From the NCBI GenBank assembly GCA_045597945.1, contig JAZLLD010000057.1:1-21717 (forward strand): a DNA stretch of 21,717 nucleotides, read 5' to 3'. Position 1 is the first letter of the stretch. Every line of letters starts with the position of its first letter. Under the pieces are notes generated by a model. It was not told where the DNA came from. It saw nothing but the letters and a program-made list of their open reading frames with translations, and did not search any database. Below are positions 8,574-15,535 of the stretch, one piece after another. Both the position numbers and the translations under genes were made by a program. Source of the DNA: Colimorpha sp045597945. GTDB lineage: Bacteria; Bacteroidota; Bacteroidia; Bacteroidales; P3.

Positions 8574-8601
8574 AAAGGCCTCTGCAATAACAGAGGCCTT
8601 T
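8574..8601 (+). terminator. Intrinsic terminator after glyQS
   Basis: An 11-bp perfect stem (AAAGGCCTCTG / CAGAGGCCTTT) has a 6-nt loop and is followed by TATTAT. It starts 17 nt after the glyQS stop. The A-run on the left arm could make it work weakly in the other direction. Confidence 0.85.
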
Positions 8602-8741
8602 ATTATCAAACTGATTTTACAAGTGTATCAAGGAGAAACGAACATCCAAAATGATAATCTACAACTGAGAGGATCGTTTTTTATATGAATGAATACTACA
8701 TAATTATCTGGTATCACGGTAAAACCTAATATTCTACATAT

Positions 8742-8749
8742 TATTTTTG
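8742..8749 (+). promoter_or_regulatory. Candidate -7 box for the small membrane protein gene
   Basis: TATTTTTG matches TAnnTTTG, 17 nt before the ATG at 8767 in an A/T-rich spacer. No TTG is found at the expected -33 distance, so this is a tentative call. Confidence 0.35.
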
Positions 8750-8766
8750 AATAATACTTTAAAACA

Positions 8767-9219
8767 ATGAATAGGATTATTATTCACTTTCTTTGGATCT
8801 GCTTGAAGTTGTATTCTTTTATCAACACTTGCGTGGCTTATCTCTCCGGTATTTGCTTCTGTCTGGCTATTCTTTCATTATTTCTAATCCCATTTGATAT
8901 CCATTTGCCAGAATGGACAAAGTATATGTTTGGTTTTGGATATTTTGGAATAATACCAATCGGCTTTAGGGCTTTTGTGCTATTATCTGTCAAAAAAAAA
9001 GTATCATTAGGTACAAAAGCATTTACAGAAGTATTATATGAATATTTTCACAGTATAGGATTTTATGTATCAGTTATTTTATTATTGGGAATGGCTGCTC
9101 TAAACATTTGTGTCCATAAACCAATGGTGCCATATGTTACACTAATAACAATATATGTGCTCAATACTTTTTTTGTATACTCTGAATTATTAGAAACTGT
9201 TGATCCTACAAGATATTAG
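8767..9219 (+). CDS. Small polytopic membrane protein, unknown function
   Basis: This 150-aa protein is not recognised. It contains about four hydrophobic helices: roughly residues 15-45 (long, possibly with a re-entrant part), 55-78, 95-118 and 120-143. A short Lys-rich loop (SVKKKVSLG) after the second helix suggests that side faces the cytoplasm. No catalytic motif is visible. The gene is clearly richer in A and T than the core genes to its left and uses A/T-ending codons, which suggests acquisition. It follows the glyQS terminator and a 165-nt spacer, and is followed by the palindrome-rich block at 9258-9440. It is probably a monocistronic accessory gene. Confidence 0.6.
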   Translation: MNRIIIHFLWICLKLYSFINTCVAYLSGICFCLAILSLFLIPFDIHLPEWTKYMFGFGYFGIIPIGFRAFVLLSVKKKVSLGTKAFTEVLYEYFHSIGFYVSVILLLGMAALNICVHKPMVPYVTLITIYVLNTFFVYSELLETVDPTRY

Positions 9220-9257
9220 TCCCACCAGTTCCTGCGGATGTTCTGACAACTGCTGTT

Positions 9258-9388
9258 GTGTCGGATTAATAATCCGACACCATTTACTATAAGGATTTAT
9301 AATCCGCATTAATATTCAAATAAAAGGAATATTGTCTGTCGGATTGAAAATCCTAATAATAAGAAGCATCGGATTATAAATCCGATGC
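9258..9388. repeat. Cluster of GGATT-nnn-AATCC palindromes, left copy of flanking block
   Basis: Four small palindromes share the core GGATTnnnAATCC: 9258-9280 (10-bp arms, GTGTCGGATT), 9293-9305, 9341-9353, and 9366-9388 (10-bp arms, GCATCGGATT). The stretch from about 9271 to 9388 aligns in order with 10091-10201 on the other side of the metalloprotease gene. The shared anchors are ATCCGA, TTTACTATAAGG, CCGCATT and ATAAGAAGCATC. The right copy lacks nine bases of the second palindrome. A fifth half site (AATCCGATTCAACAGAA) is at 9422. Confidence 0.75.
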
Positions 9389-9488
9389 GACGAAAATGCG
9401 ACAAAAATAACGAAAATATAAAATCCGATTCAACAGAAATAAACACATAATACTGCTACCGAATTGCATTAAAACACTCAATATTGTT

Positions 9489-10112
9489 ATGAAATGGTTA
9501 TATTTTATCCTGCTAACATTAATCCTTGTTAGCTGTTCCCACAACCCGGTAAATGGATTTAAGGAGTTGAATGTGTATTTACAGCCTTATAATAATTTTT
9601 CTACACAAGAAGCCTCTATACTTCAAGCAGATATACAGAATTGCTTTGACACACTAGTTCCCGAGATATCGGTTAAGGTGCATCTTCTAGAAGTGGAAAC
9701 GCTACCAAAGAAGTACATAAACACTGCCAGACATAGATATAGAGCCGATTCAATTATTCGAAACCAACATCCTCAGTCTGGTTACATACTGGGGTTGACT
9801 CATTCCGATATTTCCACCACCGCGCACGGCATTAACGACTTTGGTGTTTTAGGACTAAGCTTCTGCCCCGGACATAGCGCAGTTGTTTCAGACTATCGTG
9901 TTTCCAATAAGTCATTGTTTTATAAAGTAGGTGTTCATGAATTGCTTCATTGTTTTGGCCTGAAACATTGCCCCAATAATGATAGAAACTGTTATATTTG
10001 CGATGCAAATAAAAAACCTCAACTAGAAAAACAGATATATATTTGCGACACCTGCAAACAAAAACTCATACACCGTTGGGGCAGATTCTCAATCCGAGAC
10101 GGTTTACTATAA
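9489..10112 (+). CDS. Archaemetzincin-like lipoprotein metalloprotease
   Basis: This 207-aa protein starts with a lipoprotein signal (KWLYFILLTLILVSC), with the lipobox cysteine at residue 16, so the mature protein should be lipid-anchored outside the cytoplasm. Residues 150-160 are HELLHCFGLKH, the metzincin zinc site HExxHxxGxxH with catalytic Glu151. It is followed by C161, C168, C171 and a CDTC pair at 186-189. The zinc helix plus Cys cluster identifies archaemetzincin rather than other metzincins. The middle segment LGLTHSDI...GVLGLSF also fits. Canonical members have Met two residues after the second Cys; here it is Ile170, an altered Met-turn. The gene is A/T-rich and flanked by duplicated intergenic blocks. 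Substrates are unknown. Confidence 0.8.
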   Translation: MKWLYFILLTLILVSCSHNPVNGFKELNVYLQPYNNFSTQEASILQADIQNCFDTLVPEISVKVHLLEVETLPKKYINTARHRYRADSIIRNQHPQSGYILGLTHSDISTTAHGINDFGVLGLSFCPGHSAVVSDYRVSNKSLFYKVGVHELLHCFGLKHCPNNDRNCYICDANKKPQLEKQIYICDTCKQKLIHRWGRFSIRDGLL

Positions 10113-10203
10113 GGCCGCATTTATTTTCAACAAACAAAGAACATCTCATATCCTACTATAAATCACACCAATAAGAAGCATCAGATTGCAAAATCCGGTG
10201 CAA
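10091..10203. repeat. Right copy of the block flanking the metalloprotease gene
   Basis: This segment repeats the order of sequence seen at 9271-9388. It begins inside the last codons of the metalloprotease (ATCCGAGACGGTTTACTATAAGG), continues with CCGCATT, and ends with ATAAGAAGCATCAGATT and a degenerate palindrome at 10178-10201. The trailing CAACAGAA resembles 9431-9438. Spacing between anchors differs only by the missing palindrome, so I read these as homologous copies, not chance similarity. Confidence 0.65.
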
Positions 10204-10221
10204 CAGAATCAAGATGCCTCC

Positions 10222-10258
10222 CCTCCGCACTTGGGAAACACCACTCCCAAGGCGGAGG
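10222..10258. repeat. GC-rich bulged hairpin in A/T-rich gap
   Basis: CCTCCGC, one bulged A, then CTTGGG pair with CCCAAG and GCGGAGG across a 10-nt loop, giving 13 base pairs. It stands out from its A/T-rich surroundings. No T-run follows on either strand, so it is not a standard terminator. It may be a structured RNA element or a REP-like palindrome. Confidence 0.6.
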
Positions 10259-10289
10259 TATTAGCACTATATGGCACTTCATTTTTTGG

Positions 10290-10571
10290 ATTTTACATTT
10301 TACATTTATATCTATCGTATTCTTACACAATATTATACAATGGCAAAAATGTAAATTATACATTTCATTTGTAAAATTTACATTTCTTTGAAAACTGCCG
10401 ACACAGCAAGAAAAGTAAAATGACCTTATACATGTATAATTATACAAAATAGGCATCAAACCAACTGATTTTTAATCATTTGACACAAAATGTAAAATGT
10501 AAAATCACTTTTTCCGCAGTATCAGCCTCAAAACTGCCAATCCGCCAAAATCTCATTTTACATTTTACATT
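10290..10571. repeat. Direct and inverted copies of an ATTTTAC heptamer repeat
   Basis: ATTTTACATTTTACATT occurs at 10290-10306 and again at 10555-10571. Its exact 17-bp reverse complement is at 10489-10505. The last two form a perfect inverted repeat with a 49-nt spacer. Related sequence (GTAAATTATACATTTC, TTGTAAAATTTACATTT) lies between at about 10350-10385. Confidence 0.7.
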
Positions 10572-10614
10572 CTTCACAACCATCCCTGGCCACTTTTGCA
10601 CTCCCGTAGTAACT

Positions 10615-10639
10615 CCGTTGAAGACCCGTTGAAGACCCG
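10615..10639 (+). repeat. 11-bp tandem repeat
   Basis: CCGTTGAAGAC occurs at 10615-10625 and 10626-10636, followed by CCG of a third unit. It lies in a locally G/C-richer patch with no gene. Confidence 0.7.
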
Positions 10640-11179
10640 CTCTGAGGAACGGTGCTGGGGCGATGTTTCACAAGGTGCTCACACAATTGGGAATGCACAT
10701 TTTTTGCAGCCAAATCAACAACCAATCAACAGTTCCATATTGTAGGTGGCCTCAAACAATTCGATAATCTATCGCAAGCGAAACTTATAAACTGAAATAC
10801 AAGGTTTTTCAGTGAAAATCCGAGCGGTTCAGTGAACCTTTCGAGAAAAGTCTAAACAATCGGAAATCATTAATTGACAGCAATTTCTGATTGATTTCTG
10901 GCAATTTCTTTCAGTCCTTCTCGCAGAGCTGGCTCTGTGAGAAAACCAATTTTTGGATGTTGCCTGTACTCAGACAGAAGCAGCTACAATCTACACGAAG
11001 TCCTATTCATCCGGCAAATCCCAAACACCAATTAATAGATGGCACACACAATATTTGAACCTCTTCTGCGTTACATATTAAGAAAATAATATTTCTGCAA
11101 TACATTCAACGCACACTCGAACATGCACGAAATAAATAAATTAAGCACCTAAATATTAACAAACACTTCAGCATATCTT

Positions 11180-11842
11180 ATGCCAAGCACACTATCCATC
11201 AACGCCCGCGGCAACGATGTCCGCAAACTCCAAGAAATGCTCAACATCCATGCCGACGGCATCTTCGGCCCCGCCACCAAGCAAGCTGTCATCACCTTTC
11301 AGAAAGCCCATTTCCTGACCGCCGACGGCATTGTTGGCAAGCAGACCTGGGGTGCCCTGGAACGCCACCATGAAGGCCTCTGTTGCAAAAAAAGCACCAA
11401 CACCTACACCAAGAGCCGCCGCTCCATCAAAAAGCTCATCCTCCACTGCACCGCCACCCCCGAAGGCCGCAATGTGACGGTCGACACCATCCGCGGCTGG
11501 CACAAGGCTCAGGGCTGGAAGGACATCGGCTACCACTATGTCATCACCCTTGACGGCAAAATCCACGAAGGCCGCAGCATTCACGAAGATGGCGCACACA
11601 CCATAGGCCAGAACTCCAATTCAATTGGTATCGTGTATGTTGGAGGTTTGGCAACCGACGGCAAGACCGCCAAGGACACCCGCACTCCCGAGCAGCGCGC
11701 CGCACTCGTCCAGCTGGTGCGCGACCTGATGAAGCTTTACAACCACAGCCTGCTGAACGTGCATTGCCACAATGAGTACGCCAATAAGGCTTGCCCCTCC
11801 TTTATGATTGAAGACTTCCGCAACGAATTCATAGACCGATGA
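11180..11842 (+). CDS. N-acetylmuramoyl-L-alanine amidase with peptidoglycan-binding domain
   Basis: This 220-aa protein would cleave the amide bond between N-acetylmuramic acid and L-alanine of peptidoglycan. Residues 4-60 form a PG_binding_1 domain (GNDVRKLQEML, DGIFGPATKQAVITFQK, DGIVGKQTW). Residues 83-210 form an Amidase_2 domain like T7 lysozyme: zinc ligands His89 (LHCTAT), His197 and Cys205, with Tyr118 in DIGYHYVI and Lys203 matching the catalytic Tyr46 and Lys128 of T7 lysozyme. There is no signal peptide, so how it reaches the wall is unclear; phage-like amidases of this kind are common in Bacteroidota chromosomes. Its TGA overlaps the next gene's ATG by 4 nt. Confidence 0.9.
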   Translation: MPSTLSINARGNDVRKLQEMLNIHADGIFGPATKQAVITFQKAHFLTADGIVGKQTWGALERHHEGLCCKKSTNTYTKSRRSIKKLILHCTATPEGRNVTVDTIRGWHKAQGWKDIGYHYVITLDGKIHEGRSIHEDGAHTIGQNSNSIGIVYVGGLATDGKTAKDTRTPEQRAALVQLVRDLMKLYNHSLLNVHCHNEYANKACPSFMIEDFRNEFIDR

Positions 11843-12636
11843 TTGTAGCTATATATTTCAGTCCCACAGGCAGCACTAAGGCCATCGTGGAGCACGTGGC
11901 CGAGCATCTGGCCCGGCGGTTCTCCACCACTTTCCGCCTCCAGCCCTACACCCTGCCCACGCAACGCGATCAGTGGCAGCCTATTGCGCCTGACGACATC
12001 GTGTTGTGGGCAACGCCAGTGTATGCCGGCCGTATTCCCAACAAGACCCTTGATTTCGTCAGCCAACATATTCAGGCTCAAGGCAACAAAGGCATAGCCA
12101 TCGCAGTCTTCGGCAACCGAAGCTACGACAACGCGCTGGCCGAGATGTGCCAGCTTATGCAGCAGGGCGGCATCACCCCCGTTGCAGCCGCCGCCGTGGT
12201 CTCACGCCATGCTTTTGCGCCCAAAGAAATCGGCCAATGCCGCCCCAACGTGCAGGATTATAGCGAGATAGACACATGGGCCGACACCATCGACCTCCAG
12301 CGCACACAGCCTGTTGAGGTGCCCGGAGATCCAACCCAAGGCTATTACCAACCCTTGAAGGCCGACCTCACCCCTGCCCTTTTCCTCAAAGCCAAGCCGC
12401 AGGTCAACGACGACCGCTGCATGCGCTGCGGCCGCTGCCAGCAGTTCTGCCCCATGGGTTCAATCAGCATCACTTCGCAAGGTCCACAAATCAACGGCAT
12501 CTGCATCAAATGCCAGTCATGCATACGCCGCTGTCCCGAGGATGCCCTCAGCTTTGCCGACCCCGACTTCCTCTCACATGTGGCCATGCTCAAAGAGCAC
12601 CACTCCGCCCCGGCAGCCAACGAATTCTTTTTATAG
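11839..12636 (+). CDS. EFR1-type flavodoxin/ferredoxin protein
   Basis: This 265-aa protein joins an N-terminal flavodoxin-like domain (residues 1-150; FMN phosphate loop FSPTGSTKAI at 7-16, then WATPVYAGRIPNKTLDF) to a C-terminal bacterial ferredoxin with two [4Fe-4S] motifs. Cluster one uses Cys194, 197, 200 and 204 (CMRCGRCQQFCP), and cluster two Cys222, 225, 228 and 232 (CIKCQSCIRRCP). This is the EFR1 architecture, presumably a cytoplasmic electron-transfer protein; partners are not known. It overlaps the amidase by 4 nt (ATGA), which implies translational coupling. Its neighbour on the other strand is the ferrous-iron transporter, so a shared link to iron supply is plausible but unproven. 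Confidence 0.9.
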   Translation: MIVAIYFSPTGSTKAIVEHVAEHLARRFSTTFRLQPYTLPTQRDQWQPIAPDDIVLWATPVYAGRIPNKTLDFVSQHIQAQGNKGIAIAVFGNRSYDNALAEMCQLMQQGGITPVAAAAVVSRHAFAPKEIGQCRPNVQDYSEIDTWADTIDLQRTQPVEVPGDPTQGYYQPLKADLTPALFLKAKPQVNDDRCMRCGRCQQFCPMGSISITSQGPQINGICIKCQSCIRRCPEDALSFADPDFLSHVAMLKEHHSAPAANEFFL

Positions 12637-12656
12637 ATTGGTTTCAAAATAAAAAC

Positions 12657-12695
12657 AGAAATAGCTTGTAAACAATGTGTTTACAAGCTATTTCT
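12657..12695. terminator. Bidirectional terminator between the ferredoxin and feo genes
   Basis: A perfect 17-bp stem (arms 12657-12673 and 12679-12695; core AGCTTGTAAAC) has a 5-nt loop AATGT. On the - strand it is followed within a few bases by a T-rich run, so it should end the feo transcript. On the + strand it follows the ferredoxin stop by 20 nt but has only a weak T-run. Confidence 0.8.
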
Positions 12696-12713
12696 TCATG
12701 TACTGCTTTAATA

Positions 12714-12860
12714 CTATTCGCGCTTCTTGCACTGGCCGTACAGCGAGCAGGAAGAACAAGAGTTGTCGCACCCCTGCTTGCGGCCACCAAGCACCTGGCG
12801 GAGTGCCAAGGCCGCCAGCACAACAACCACTGCTAACACTATGATAGATGCCGCATTCAT
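12714..12860 (-). CDS. FeoB-associated Cys-rich membrane protein
   Basis: This 48-aa protein starts at ATG 12860, 4 nt after the feoB stop, and ends at TAG. Residues 2-20 form one membrane helix (NAASIIVLAVVVVLAALAL). The cytoplasmic tail contains Cys31, Cys35, Cys38 and Cys44 in GCDNSCSSCSLYGQC. A single helix followed by a short Cys cluster directly after feoB identifies the FeoB-associated Cys-rich family, thought to play the role of FeoC or bind iron at the exit of the FeoB pore. The function is inferred from family and position. Confidence 0.9.
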   Translation of the reverse strand: MNAASIIVLAVVVVLAALALRQVLGGRKQGCDNSCSSCSLYGQCKKRE

Positions 12861-12864
12861 CTGC

Positions 12865-15258
12865 TTACAATATTAATGAAGCCACTATATAACCCAGGTA
12901 GGCCACAAGCCAGGCAACAACACACTGGAAAACAATCACGAACATTGCCATCAGCCAGCCCTGTTCCTTCTTCACGGTGGCGATAGCGGCCACGCACGGA
13001 GTGTACAGCAAACAGAACAGCAACATCGGGATGGCCGTCAGGGTGGTAAATGCGCTCACCGCGCCCAGCACCTCCAGCGTGGCAACCACACTCTCCTTGG
13101 CCATGAATCCGCTCACCAAGGCAGTCACTATCTGCCAGTTATCCAACCCCATGGGGGCAAATACGGGAGCAATGTAGCCGGCAATTATGGCCAACATGCT
13201 GCCTTCGCCGCCCTCCACGATATGGAAGCGGAAATCAAAAGTCTGCATCGCCCAGATAGCCAGCGTGGCAAGGAAGATGACGGTAAACGCGCGCTGCAAG
13301 AAATCCTTGGTCTTATCCCACAGCAGATGCGACACATTCTTCATGCCCGGCATACGGTAGTTGGGCAGTTCCATAACGAATGGTGCAGCACCGCTCTTAT
13401 TACCTATATGCTTGGATATCAATGCAACAAGAATACCCACAACAATGCCTGCGCCATAGAGGCCTATCAGCACCAAGCCGCCGTGATGGGGGAAGAACAT
13501 GCTGGTAAAGAAGCCGTAGATGGGTATCTTGGCAGAGCAGCTCATAAAGGGGGTGAGCAGCACCGTCATGCGGCGGTCGCGTGCCGAAGGCAGGGTGCGC
13601 GAAGCCATGTAGGCCGGCACCGAACAGCCAAAACCTATGAGCAGCGGTACAATGCTGCGACCCGTGAGACCCACTTTTCGCAGCAACTTGTCGGTAACGA
13701 AAGCCACGCGGGCCATATAGCCGCTGTCCTCCAACAGACTGAGGAAGAAGAACAAAAGCATGATTATAGGCAGAAAGCTGACCACGCAGCCCACACCGCC
13801 AAAAATGCCGTCGCGCACCAGCGAGCGGATCACCGGAGCCACGCCCCAGCCGCCAAGCACCACATCCAACCTACCGCCCAGCCAGCCAATCAGCTGGTCT
13901 AGCCAGTCTTGCAGAGGTGCGCCCAGCACATCAATACTAAGCCATATAATCAGCGACATGATGACAACAAAGATGGGCAGGGCGGTCCAGCGGCCGGTGA
14001 GCACCTCATCAATCTTGCGACTGCGCTTGTACTCTTTGCTTTCGCTGGGCTTCACCACGGTCTGCCTACACAGACGGCGGATAAAGGTGAAGCGCATATC
14101 GGCAACAGCTGCCGCACGGTCCAGCCCACGGCTCGCCTCCATCTCACGCACTATCTGTTCAATTGCCTCTAACTCATTGTCGGTCAGCTTCAACATATTA
14201 ATTATCTCAACATCTCCTTCAACTACTTTTGTGGCGGCAAAGCGCAGCGGAATTCCCTCGCGGGAAGCGTGGTCTTCAATCAGATGCATGATGCTGTGCA
14301 GACACCTGTGCACTGCTCCGCCGTGATCGTCCTTATCGCAGAAATCCTGTCGCAGCGGACGCTCCTGATACCGGGCTACATGCACGGCATGTTCCACCAA
14401 TTCATCAATACCTTCATTCTTAGCCGCAGAAATCGGCACCACGGGGATGCCCAGGATGCGCTCCATCTCATTGATACGCACCGAACCGCCGTTGTTGCGC
14501 ATCTCGTCCATCATATTCAAAGCCAGCACCATAGGGATGTCAAGCTCCATCAGCTGCATTGTCAGGTAAAGACTGCGCTCGATATTGCCCGCATCGGTGA
14601 TGTTGATAATTCCTCTGGGCTTCTCCTCCAAGATAAACTGGCGGCTGACAATCTCCTCAGCGGTATAGGGCGAAAGCGAATACACACCCGGAAGATCGGT
14701 AACAAGAGTGTCGTCATTGCCGCGAATCACACCATCTTTCCTATCCACCGTAACCCCGGGGAAATTACCCACATGTTGCTTGGAGCCAGTGAGTTGATTG
14801 AACAAGGTGGTCTTACCGCAGTTCTGCTGTCCGGCCAGGGCGAAGGTCAGCGTGGTGCCTTCCGGTAGCGAATGCTCGTGATGCTCGCGGCGGCACTGTG
14901 CCGAGCGCACCAGATCGGCATCCTCGCCAAAGCCTGGGTGGGCATTGTGGTCGTGGAGCGACACGATATACGGAATATTCTTGGCGGCCTCGTCATCATC
15001 ATCAGTATGCCATCCATCGGCATCATCCTCGGCATCACATAGTTGCACATCAATCAACTCGGCATCGGCCTTGCGCAGAGCCAACGAGTAGCCATGCACT
15101 TTCAGCTCCATCGGGTCGCCCATGGGGGCCAGTTTCTCCAGCTTCACATACACACCGGGAATCACGCCCATATCCAGAATATGCTGCCTGTTAGAGCCCT
15201 CGCCATGCACTGCAAGCACCTGCGCAGAGCCTCCAATTTGCAAATCTTTCAGTGTCAT
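12865..15258 (-). CDS. feoB: Ferrous iron transporter, FeoA-FeoB fusion
   Basis: This 797-aa inner-membrane Fe(II) importer starts with a FeoA SH3-like domain (residues about 1-75, MTLKDLQIGG to AELIDVQL). An Asp/His-rich linker (about 76-135) follows. Next comes the FeoB G domain with G1 GQQNCGKTT (143-151), G2 FPGVTVD, G3 DLPGVYS (188-194) and G4 NMMD, then a GDI helical region and a polytopic pore domain with two Gate-type halves (for example GFGCSVPAYMASRTL and the late SGFMAKESVVATLEVL). FeoA-FeoB fusions are typical of Bacteroidota. I chose the ATG at 15258; the ATG one codon upstream is equally possible, and a further 20 codons open upstream have no family match. The downstream partner starts 4 nt after its stop. 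Confidence 0.93.
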   Translation of the reverse strand: MTLKDLQIGGSAQVLAVHGEGSNRQHILDMGVIPGVYVKLEKLAPMGDPMELKVHGYSLALRKADAELIDVQLCDAEDDADGWHTDDDDEAAKNIPYIVSLHDHNAHPGFGEDADLVRSAQCRREHHEHSLPEGTTLTFALAGQQNCGKTTLFNQLTGSKQHVGNFPGVTVDRKDGVIRGNDDTLVTDLPGVYSLSPYTAEEIVSRQFILEEKPRGIINITDAGNIERSLYLTMQLMELDIPMVLALNMMDEMRNNGGSVRINEMERILGIPVVPISAAKNEGIDELVEHAVHVARYQERPLRQDFCDKDDHGGAVHRCLHSIMHLIEDHASREGIPLRFAATKVVEGDVEIINMLKLTDNELEAIEQIVREMEASRGLDRAAAVADMRFTFIRRLCRQTVVKPSESKEYKRSRKIDEVLTGRWTALPIFVVIMSLIIWLSIDVLGAPLQDWLDQLIGWLGGRLDVVLGGWGVAPVIRSLVRDGIFGGVGCVVSFLPIIMLLFFFLSLLEDSGYMARVAFVTDKLLRKVGLTGRSIVPLLIGFGCSVPAYMASRTLPSARDRRMTVLLTPFMSCSAKIPIYGFFTSMFFPHHGGLVLIGLYGAGIVVGILVALISKHIGNKSGAAPFVMELPNYRMPGMKNVSHLLWDKTKDFLQRAFTVIFLATLAIWAMQTFDFRFHIVEGGEGSMLAIIAGYIAPVFAPMGLDNWQIVTALVSGFMAKESVVATLEVLGAVSAFTTLTAIPMLLFCLLYTPCVAAIATVKKEQGWLMAMFVIVFQCVVAWLVAYLGYIVASLIL

Positions 15259-15361
15259 CATACCGACAAATATCACGTTATAAATTATTCTACAATCACT
15301 TACGCACAACCTCACCCCCACCTTTCAATTTGTAAAATTACAACTTTTTTTCCAATCCCCG

Positions 15362-15384
15362 AATCACTATTTCTAGTGATTTTA
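15362..15384. terminator. Weak hairpin between feoB and the CRISPR locus
   Basis: An 8-bp stem AATCACTA / TAGTGATT has a TTTC loop and is followed by TTTA. It lies in the 240-nt divergent gap and might insulate the two units, but the T-run is short and no gene end lies near it on the + strand. Confidence 0.3.
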
Positions 15385-15500
15385 GTATTGCGCCAAGCAG
15401 AAACGCGATAAAGCACACTCATGGAAAGCGAAACATCAAACATACAATTACTAAATACATTATTAATATATCTTAAAAAAACGCTCTATGGAAAAAAATA

Positions 15501-15531
15501 TCTGCTAAATCAAAAAATATTCGTATCTTTG
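15501..15531 (+). promoter_or_regulatory. tracrRNA promoter
   Basis: TATCTTTG at 15524-15531 is a perfect Bacteroidota -7 box. TCTG at 15501-15504 lies exactly 19 bp upstream, one base off the TTTG -33 element. The predicted start is about 15536-15540, which is the first part of the anti-repeat. The box continues as GTATCTTTGC, the exact reverse complement of a 10-bp segment inside each CRISPR repeat. Confidence 0.7.
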
Positions 15532-15535
15532 CATC

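Larger units (their letters stand above)
10113..11179. other. About 1.07 kb without a convincing gene
   Basis: No reading frame here has family features or a plausible start. The stretch holds the right flanking block (to about 10203), the GC-rich hairpin at 10222-10258, a perfect 14-bp palindrome TTATACATGTATAA at 10426-10439, several ATTTTAC-type repeats at 10290-10571, and an 11-bp tandem repeat at 10615-10636. From about 10640 to 11179 I see no structure beyond a pair of TTCAGTGAA direct repeats near 10820-10840. It may be decayed accessory DNA or contain an unrecognised RNA. Confidence 0.5.

Noticed and set aside
10181..10459. A 92-codon - strand frame in the gene-poor gap
   Set aside because: It crosses the GC-rich hairpin and ATTTTAC repeats and shows no domain or plausible start context.
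11180..11842. Prophage remnant centred on the amidase
   Set aside because: No integrase, capsid, terminase, portal or holin genes lie nearby; a single phage-like amidase is not enough.
12644..12826. A 60-codon - strand frame over the Cys-rich gene
   Set aside because: It covers the terminator and a different frame of the 48-aa FeoB-associated protein, which has the family motif.
13222..13902. Long + strand frame opposite feoB (and similar ones at 13760-14326 and 14269-14868)
   Set aside because: These are antisense to a well-supported feoB and have composition typical of shadow frames (His/Gln/Arg-rich).
15239..15300. feoAB promoter on the - strand (GATATTTG with TTG 18 bp upstream)
   Set aside because: It would place the start of transcription almost at the ATG, and one -7 base is off; too weak to list.
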